Source of the DNA: Gemmatimonadota bacterium
GTDB lineage: Bacteria; Gemmatimonadota; Gemmatimonadetes; Longimicrobiales; Gaopeijiaceae
Assembly (NCBI GenBank): GCA_012959595.1
Contig: DUCW01000223.1
Location: forward strand, 1,744 to 10,552
Direction: 5' to 3'
Length of the DNA stretch: 8,809 bases
Part shown: one piece after another, positions 6,726-8,809 of the stretch
Numbering within the stretch: position 1 is the stretch's first letter
How the letters are laid out: each line of letters begins with the position of its first letter
Program-made: the position numbers and the translations under genes
The notes under the pieces: generated by a model
What the model was told of the DNA's origin: nothing
Seen by the model: only the letters and a program-made list of their open reading frames with translations
Databases searched by the model: none

Positions 6726-7844
6726 TTGTTCAATTCCAGTGAAGTAGAGACTCCTTTCGCACTTGTCAATCGAAATAAAGTTCAAGCTAATGCAACCAAG
6801 GTTGCTGATTATTGCAATGTGCACGGAATCGAGTGGAGGCCGCACGTGAAGACACATAAATCTCGTGCGGTCGCGGCCATTCAAATGGAAGCTGGAGCTA
6901 TCGGATTGACAGTTGCGACTCCTCGGGAAGCAGAAGTGATGGCCACGGTCTGCGATGATTTGTTAGTGGCTTATCCAATTTGGGGTGAATCTAAGCTTGA
7001 TCGAATTATGAACATTTCTAGAAATGTCGATTTGATGATGGGTATCGATTCAATCCCTACACTGGGAGCTGTTACCGAATCTGCCAAACGAGCAGAGCGT
7101 ACAGTCAGAATTCTAGTAGAAGCGGATGTTGGAATGAAGAGAGTTGGCTTACAGAAAACTGATGAGATCGTTGAGCTTGCTCAACTAGTTGAACAAAATT
7201 CAAACGTGCTGTACAAAGGTATAATGTTTTATCCTGGACACATTAGAGAGCCAGAGGACTGTCAAGCAGACCGCTTAAGGACACTTCAAGAGGATTTGAA
7301 TCAGATTATTGAAGGTCTCGATGCGTCCCGCCTGTGCCCGGAGATAGTTAGTGGTGGTTCCACTCCTACTATTTGGAACAGCCATGAAATTTCTGGCTTA
7401 ACAGAAATTCGTTCAGGTACCTGTATATTTTATGATTTGGAGGATCTACATATAGGAGTGGCCACCTCGAATGATATGGCTTATTCCATTGTCACGACTA
7501 TTGTGAGCACTTCCGTGCCGGGTCAAGCAGTTATCGATGCGGGATCCAAGACCCTATCAAAGGAGAGAAGAGGTTCGAGCGATGTCTTCGCAGTACTTTT
7601 AGATCATCCTGAGGTCAAAGTGACAGCACTCACTGAAGAACATGGGGTGCTCGATCTATCACAGAGTCAATGGCAACCGAAGGTAGGAGAGATGGTGAGA
7701 GTATTGCCTGCCCATGTATGCGTGTCAGCTAATTTACAGGATCATTTGACGGTACAAAGCGAAGGTAAATTGAGAAAATGGGCAATGGAAGCAAGAGGAC
7801 GAAAAGTATTCAGAGCCCAGGACGAAAATCAACTTTTTACATAG
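6726..7844 (+). CDS. PLP-dependent D-serine dehydratase / D-threonine aldolase family enzyme
   Basis: This is a cytoplasmic fold-type III (alanine-racemase-like barrel) PLP enzyme acting on a D-beta-hydroxy amino acid. The N-terminal motif RPHVKTHK (38-45) supplies the PLP lysine, probably K42. The C-terminal beta domain has EEHGVLDLS and the metal-site motif PAHVC, with H330 and C332. As I recall the structures, His-x-Cys is the zinc pair of eukaryotic-type D-serine dehydratase, whereas D-threonine aldolase has His-x-Asp. This, and the RidA gene directly downstream, favour D-serine dehydratase (D-serine to pyruvate and ammonia). D-threonine aldolase or 3-hydroxyaspartate aldolase remains possible. 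The 372 residues are a full-length family member. The start is TTG 6726, with AAGG (6713-6716) nine bases upstream; no better ATG lies nearby. RidA begins 46 bases after its stop. Confidence 0.85.
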   Translation: MFNSSEVETPFALVNRNKVQANATKVADYCNVHGIEWRPHVKTHKSRAVAAIQMEAGAIGLTVATPREAEVMATVCDDLLVAYPIWGESKLDRIMNISRNVDLMMGIDSIPTLGAVTESAKRAERTVRILVEADVGMKRVGLQKTDEIVELAQLVEQNSNVLYKGIMFYPGHIREPEDCQADRLRTLQEDLNQIIEGLDASRLCPEIVSGGSTPTIWNSHEISGLTEIRSGTCIFYDLEDLHIGVATSNDMAYSIVTTIVSTSVPGQAVIDAGSKTLSKERRGSSDVFAVLLDHPEVKVTALTEEHGVLDLSQSQWQPKVGEMVRVLPAHVCVSANLQDHLTVQSEGKLRKWAMEARGRKVFRAQDENQLFT

Positions 7845-7890
7845 TGAACCAGAGTGTGAACAAACGGTCATAACTGGGAGTGATAGTGAG

Positions 7891-8274
7891 ATGACAATTC
7901 TGAAATCGATCAGCACTGACAAGGCTCCAGGAGCTGCAGGGCCATATTCCCAAGGGATTCGCCTCGGCGATCTTATCTTTGTTTCAGGCCAAATTCCAAT
8001 CGATCCTCTCACAGGAAAAATGGTGGATGGAGATATCGGAGAACAAACGGCTCGAGTGCTTCAGAATGTCTCCGCAGTTTTAGAGGCTGCCGGGAGTTCA
8101 TTGGATTGCGTAGTGAAGACGACGGTCTATTTGGCAGATCTTGGTTCTTTCGGGGAGATGAATAAAATCTATGCGAAATCTTTTGGAGAACATAGACCAA
8201 CCAGAGCAACGGTGGAAGTTGGCCTTCCAGCAGGGGTTGCTATTGAGATTGATGCCATAGCCGTACCAGAGTGA
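7891..8274 (+). CDS. ridA: RidA family enamine/imine deaminase
   Basis: RidA hydrolyses reactive 2-aminoacrylate and related enamines or imines released by PLP enzymes, giving the 2-oxo acid and ammonia in the cytoplasm. The 127 residues are full length. Family motifs are clear: GPYSQGI (17-23, Y19), FVSGQIP (30-36), RPTRATVEV (102-110) with the substrate-carboxylate arginine R105, and IEIDAIAV near the C terminus with E119. E. coli has Cys at 107, where this protein has Thr. The ATG has GGGAG (7876-7880) ten bases upstream. It directly follows the D-serine dehydratase-like gene, the kind of enzyme that makes its substrate, so they probably form a functional pair. The tRNA-Sec gene begins 27 bases after its stop. 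Confidence 0.93.
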   Translation: MTILKSISTDKAPGAAGPYSQGIRLGDLIFVSGQIPIDPLTGKMVDGDIGEQTARVLQNVSAVLEAAGSSLDCVVKTTVYLADLGSFGEMNKIYAKSFGEHRPTRATVEVGLPAGVAIEIDAIAVPE

Positions 8275-8301
8275 ATGAAACTTGTGCATAGAGATAGAGT
8301 A

Positions 8302-8399
8302 GGGAGCGGATGGCGGTCTGGTGGCCCCACTGGTCTTCAAAACCAGCTTGCCGAGCTAAACCCTCGGTTGGTGGGTTCGATTCCCACACGTTCCCGCCA
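8302..8399 (+). tRNA. selC: tRNA-Sec (anticodon TCA), selenocysteine
   Basis: The gene can be folded by hand. The acceptor is GGGAGCG (8302-8308) with CGTTCCC (8389-8395), followed by G73 and an encoded CCA (8397-8399). The D arm has GGTC-TGGT-GGCC (8315-8326). The anticodon stem is CTGGT/ACCAG with loop CTTCAAA, giving anticodon TCA at 8337-8339. A long variable arm has CCGAG/CTCGG (8351-8367), and the T arm is GTGGG-TTCGATT-CCCAC (8371-8387). The 98-base length, TCA anticodon and GGTCTGGTGGCCCC core are hallmarks of bacterial selC. Two oddities are G8309 opposite A8388 at the eighth acceptor position, and C8314 opposite C8327 in the D stem. It reads co-directionally with ridA. No selenoprotein or sel gene is seen in the window. 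Confidence 0.93.
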
Positions 8400-8610
8400 G
8401 TATTGCCTGTTGCTTCTTATCGGAATCATTGTGCTACCTGGGGCTCTGATTGGTCAGAATTCGGAAGGAGAAGAAGATCCGACAAATGGAGTAGCAGGTG
8501 TGTCAGATGATTTTTCAAAGGACAGGGTGTCGGCGAGGGGTGCTTTCATCCGTTCTCTTTTGATTCCCGGTTGGGGCCAATCGGCCGCTGGTTCCCCAGG
8601 ACGAGGAGCC
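8368..8610 (+). CDS. 5' part of an exported DUF5683-like protein, cut by a foreign junction
   Basis: An open frame after the tRNA encodes a signal-peptide-like stretch, with hydrophobic core LLLLIGIIVLPGALIG followed by QNSEGEE, and then RSLLIPGWGQSAAGSPGRGA. The latter resembles the opening of DUF5683 proteins, small membrane proteins of unknown function common in Bacteroidota and Gemmatimonadota. The start is unclear, and no Shine-Dalgarno sequence is visible. TTG 8368 or GTG 8371, inside the T arm of the tRNA, would give a signal peptide with a basic n-region (RSRQ). TTG 8410 would avoid the tRNA but leave no positive charge. The sensible protein ends near 8610, where the DNA abruptly becomes 73 % GC and the frame turns into low-complexity R/A/G. 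The rest of the gene is missing. Confidence 0.5.
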
Positions 8611-8615
8611 GCGGG
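8600..8615. other. Composition and reading-frame junction (probable chimera breakpoint)
   Basis: GC is about 52 % in 8401-8600 and about 73 % in 8601-8809. The DUF5683-like frame stops making sense here, and an unrelated protein frame begins one base offset from it. The repeated GGAGCC (8605-8610 and again at 8614-8619) could have served as a short homology at the join. No insertion-sequence ends or target-site duplications are seen. Confidence 0.6.
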
Positions 8616-8809
8616 AGCCGGAGAAGACCGCGCTCGTGCGCGATCCCGCGCGTTTCGACGCGCTCGAGCTCGATCTCCGCCTCGGCTGCCGTGCGACGGC
8701 GCTCGATGCCACGGCGCACATGATCACGCTCGAGGACGGCAGCACACTCGCTTTCGACGGTCTGCTGATCGCGACTGGCGCCGCGCCGCGCAAGCTCCCC
8801 CCCGCCGGC
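8600..8809 (+). CDS. Internal fragment of an FAD-dependent ferredoxin/NAD(P)H reductase
   Basis: The 70 codons encode an internal part of a pyridine nucleotide-disulfide oxidoreductase of the ferredoxin reductase type (partner of Rieske or cytochrome P450 systems). Recognisable pieces are EPEKTALV, LELDLRLGCRATALDA, MITLEDGSTLAFDG and the canonical LLIATGAAPRKLP. These correspond to roughly residues 50-130 of a protein of about 400 residues. The N-terminal FAD-binding GxGxxG region is absent, and the window ends before the NAD-binding domain. Codons are almost all G or C at the third position, unlike every other gene here, so the source is a high-GC organism or a recent foreign insertion. It has no start of its own. 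Confidence 0.7.

Noticed and set aside
8310..8510. Plus-strand ATG-started frame of 66 codons covering the tRNA and the start of the DUF5683-like gene
   Set aside because: It begins inside the tRNA acceptor/D region, has no ribosome binding site and encodes no recognisable features; the neighbouring frame carries a signal peptide and a domain motif.
8515..8793. Minus-strand frame of 92 codons across the high-GC end
   Set aside because: It spans the junction of two unrelated DNAs and is Ser/Arg-rich, as expected for the antisense of a GC-rich gene; the plus-strand reductase frame explains the DNA.

Overview
The window is a stretch of about 8.6 kb of moderate GC (about 45-50 %, estimated by eye) from a diderm bacterium, followed by about 200 bases of very different DNA at the right end. 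The diderm reading rests on an MCE/Mla-type lipid transport operon, a signal-peptide-bearing protein ending in an outer-membrane beta-barrel, and a lipoprotein-type thioredoxin. The combination of a peptidase-MA-like domain, a PD40 propeller and a BamA-like barrel, together with a DUF5683-like neighbour, is what one commonly meets in Gemmatimonadota and relatives of the FCB group. That placement is an inference from gene style, not proof.

Layout: (1) 26-2594, plus strand: a compact operon for an ABC-type phospholipid transporter, permease (MlaE-like), ATPase (MlaF-like) and MCE substrate-binding protein (MlaD-like). (2) 2657-5770, minus strand and convergent with it: a 1037-residue exported protein with a zinc-protease-like domain, a six-repeat beta-propeller and a C-terminal beta-barrel. 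(3) 5771-6167: a 397-base divergent intergenic region with an extended -10 promoter on the minus strand, several dyad symmetries, a hairpin around the minus-strand ribosome binding site, and a possible 23-codon leader peptide on the plus strand. (4) 6168-8274, plus strand: a TlpA/ResA-like thioredoxin lipoprotein, a fold-type III PLP enzyme of the D-serine dehydratase / D-threonine aldolase family, and RidA. (5) 8302-8399: a selenocysteine tRNA (anticodon TCA, long variable arm, encoded CCA). (6) About 8368-8610: the start of an exported DUF5683-like protein. (7) About 8600-8809: a 73 % GC piece of an FAD-dependent ferredoxin/NAD(P)H reductase, in another reading frame and cut off on both sides, most likely an assembly or amplification chimera at the contig end.

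How the parts fit: the Mla-like operon and the protease-propeller-barrel protein both serve the cell envelope. The PLP enzyme and RidA make a sensible pair, because D-serine dehydration releases 2-aminoacrylate, the reactive enamine that RidA hydrolyses. The tRNA-Sec shows that the organism probably makes selenoproteins, but no UGA-containing selenoprotein gene and no selA, selB or selD was seen here.
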